A DNA stretch of 6,203 nucleotides, from assembly GCF_938045225.1 (NCBI RefSeq), contig NZ_CALINL010000229.1:1-6203 (forward strand). Reading direction: 5' to 3'. Of the stretch, positions 5,480-6,203 are shown one piece after another. Numbering within the stretch: position 1 is the stretch's first letter; each line of letters begins with the position of its first letter. A program made the position numbers and the translations under genes. The notes beneath the pieces were generated by a model. That model saw only the letters and a program-made list of their open reading frames with translations, searched no databases and was not told where the DNA came from. The DNA comes from an uncultured Campylobacter sp. GTDB taxonomy: Bacteria > Campylobacterota > Campylobacteria > Campylobacterales > Campylobacteraceae.

Positions 5480-6073
5480 ATGCAAACGGCGACAAACCAA
5501 AACGGCAAAAACAAGATGCTTGGACTCGTTTTGCTCGGGCTTTGCGCTTTTTATTTTCTTTGCGCGCTAGGTATTTTCGTATTGCCTTTTGACGTGCTGG
5601 CGCGCTCCTCTTTGGCGCGAGATTTTGTTGAGCTTGCGCTTAAAATTTACCCCGCAGTAGAGCGAGCCTTTACTCATACCGATTTTACGCAAAAGGCAGC
5701 GCTTTATATCGCTTATATGGGAGCCGTCAAGGTCGTCACGCTTGTTGTTTATGTGGGTTGCTTTTTGGGTCATAGGGTCGGTAGAGTCGCTATGGCAAAT
5801 GCCGTAAAAAAACAAAGTGCCACAACGAGAGCATTTGTTTCTATTTTTGGTATTTTTGCTACGGCATTGATGATAAATTTGGACTTTAACGGCACCTATA
5901 TCGGTTATCGCAATCCAAGATACTCGTCTGAATATGAATGGGTACTGAAATATACAGGCGAACTATTTTGGCAGATGACGATTGATTTTTGCATTTTGTG
6001 CGGAGTGGCGGCTTTTATTATCTATACGGTAGCGACTATTTTAGCCGTATTCTGCAAACGTAAAAACGCCTAA
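5480..6073 (+). CDS. Hypothetical inner-membrane protein, four predicted helices
   Basis: A 197-residue protein I do not recognise. Hydrophobic helices are likely at about 13-37, 72-97, 118-135 and 166-192. Positive charges sit at the N-terminus (GKNK), in the loop 98-116 (GHRVGR, VKK) and at the C-terminus (KRKNA), which puts both ends in the cytoplasm and leaves two periplasmic loops (38-71 and 136-165). The second loop carries aromatic residues (NGTYIGYRNPRYSSEYEW). Several cysteines (22, 28, 94, 171, 174, 192) lie in or near helices; C-I-L-C at 171-174 is a CxxC spacing but inside a helix. ATG at 5480 has AAAGAGAG about five bases upstream. GC is about 48% over 5521-5820 but about 38% over 5821-6060 by hand count. 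No transporter or enzyme motif is seen. Confidence 0.8.
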   Translation: MQTATNQNGKNKMLGLVLLGLCAFYFLCALGIFVLPFDVLARSSLARDFVELALKIYPAVERAFTHTDFTQKAALYIAYMGAVKVVTLVVYVGCFLGHRVGRVAMANAVKKQSATTRAFVSIFGIFATALMINLDFNGTYIGYRNPRYSSEYEWVLKYTGELFWQMTIDFCILCGVAAFIIYTVATILAVFCKRKNA

Positions 6074-6084
6074 ATTTAGCAAAT

Positions 6085-6203
6085 TTATCTGAAAAATTTA
6101 TCGAGCAAGCCTTGCTTTGGCGTGATTATCTCAGACGGCGAGCCGTTTACGCTGTGATAGATGGCTTTGCCGTATTTCGTCGCGTAGTATTTGAGCAAAT
6201 TTC
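6085..6203 (-). CDS. C-terminal end of an unidentified protein, cut by the window edge
   Basis: Reading the minus strand from the right edge, one frame stays open for 38 codons to a TAA at 6087-6085. It contains KYYATKYGKAIYHSVNG and ends PKQGLLDKFFR, a mix of charged and aromatic residues that looks like real protein and shows no membrane helix. The other two minus frames are less convincing: one stops after about 23 codons, and the other gives a low-quality translation. The gene converges on the membrane-protein gene, with 11 bp between the two stops. I cannot name the family from this fragment. Confidence 0.65.
   Translation of the reverse strand, partial: NLLKYYATKYGKAIYHSVNGSPSEIITPKQGLLDKFFR

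Noticed and set aside
5455..5481. TTGGCA and TAAAAT as a promoter for the gene at 5480
   Set aside because: The -10 would overlap the start codon and the spacer is 15 bp, so the transcript would lack the beginning of the gene.
5567..5815. Minus-strand 82-residue frame opposite the membrane-protein gene
   Set aside because: Translation lacks protein-like pattern and the plus-strand frame has a start site and coherent helices.
6104..6116. AGCAAG-C-CTTGCT inverted repeat near the right edge as a terminator
   Set aside because: Loop of one base is too small, leaving only a short stem, no T run follows, and it lies inside the partial coding frame.

Overview
The window looks like chromosomal DNA from a Campylobacter or close epsilonproteobacterial relative of the higher-GC kind (rectus/showae/curvus/concisus type). 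The reasons are the protein resemblances (a MetK with the GGGAQSSKDY form of the P-loop, an SstT transporter and a PepF peptidase side by side), the very high frequency of the AAATTT word (about 50 by hand count), and overall GC near 45-50% with AT-rich patches. The species call is inference.

Left edge (1-98): an upstream plus-strand gene probably ends at a TAA at 13-15, and a strong intrinsic terminator follows at 24-53. Minus-strand block (99-4003, read right to left): sstT (Na+/serine-threonine symporter), pepF (oligoendopeptidase F, 15 bp downstream), then after a 171-bp gap a 145-residue soluble protein that resembles the ClpXP adaptor SspB, then an 85-residue three-helix membrane protein whose GTG start overlaps the previous stop. 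The four genes may be read from one promoter in front of sstT, although the 171-bp gap leaves room for a separate start or attenuation.

Divergent control region (4004-4145): a consensus-like promoter faces left for sstT and an extended -10 promoter faces right for metK. Two different short direct repeats sit on these promoters and are candidate operator sites. metK (4146-5348) encodes S-adenosylmethionine synthetase and ends at a clear hairpin terminator. A 131-bp spacer with several AAATTT-centred palindromes leads to an unrecognised 197-residue four-helix membrane protein (5480-6073). The right edge carries the C-terminal end of a convergent minus-strand gene.

The core genes are housekeeping functions: amino-acid import, turnover of short peptides and methyl-donor synthesis. 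They suit an organism living on amino acids and peptides. I see no phage, transposon, CRISPR, toxin-antitoxin, tRNA or rRNA. The points most worth a second look are the SspB-like protein and the repeat architecture of the metK/sstT promoter region.
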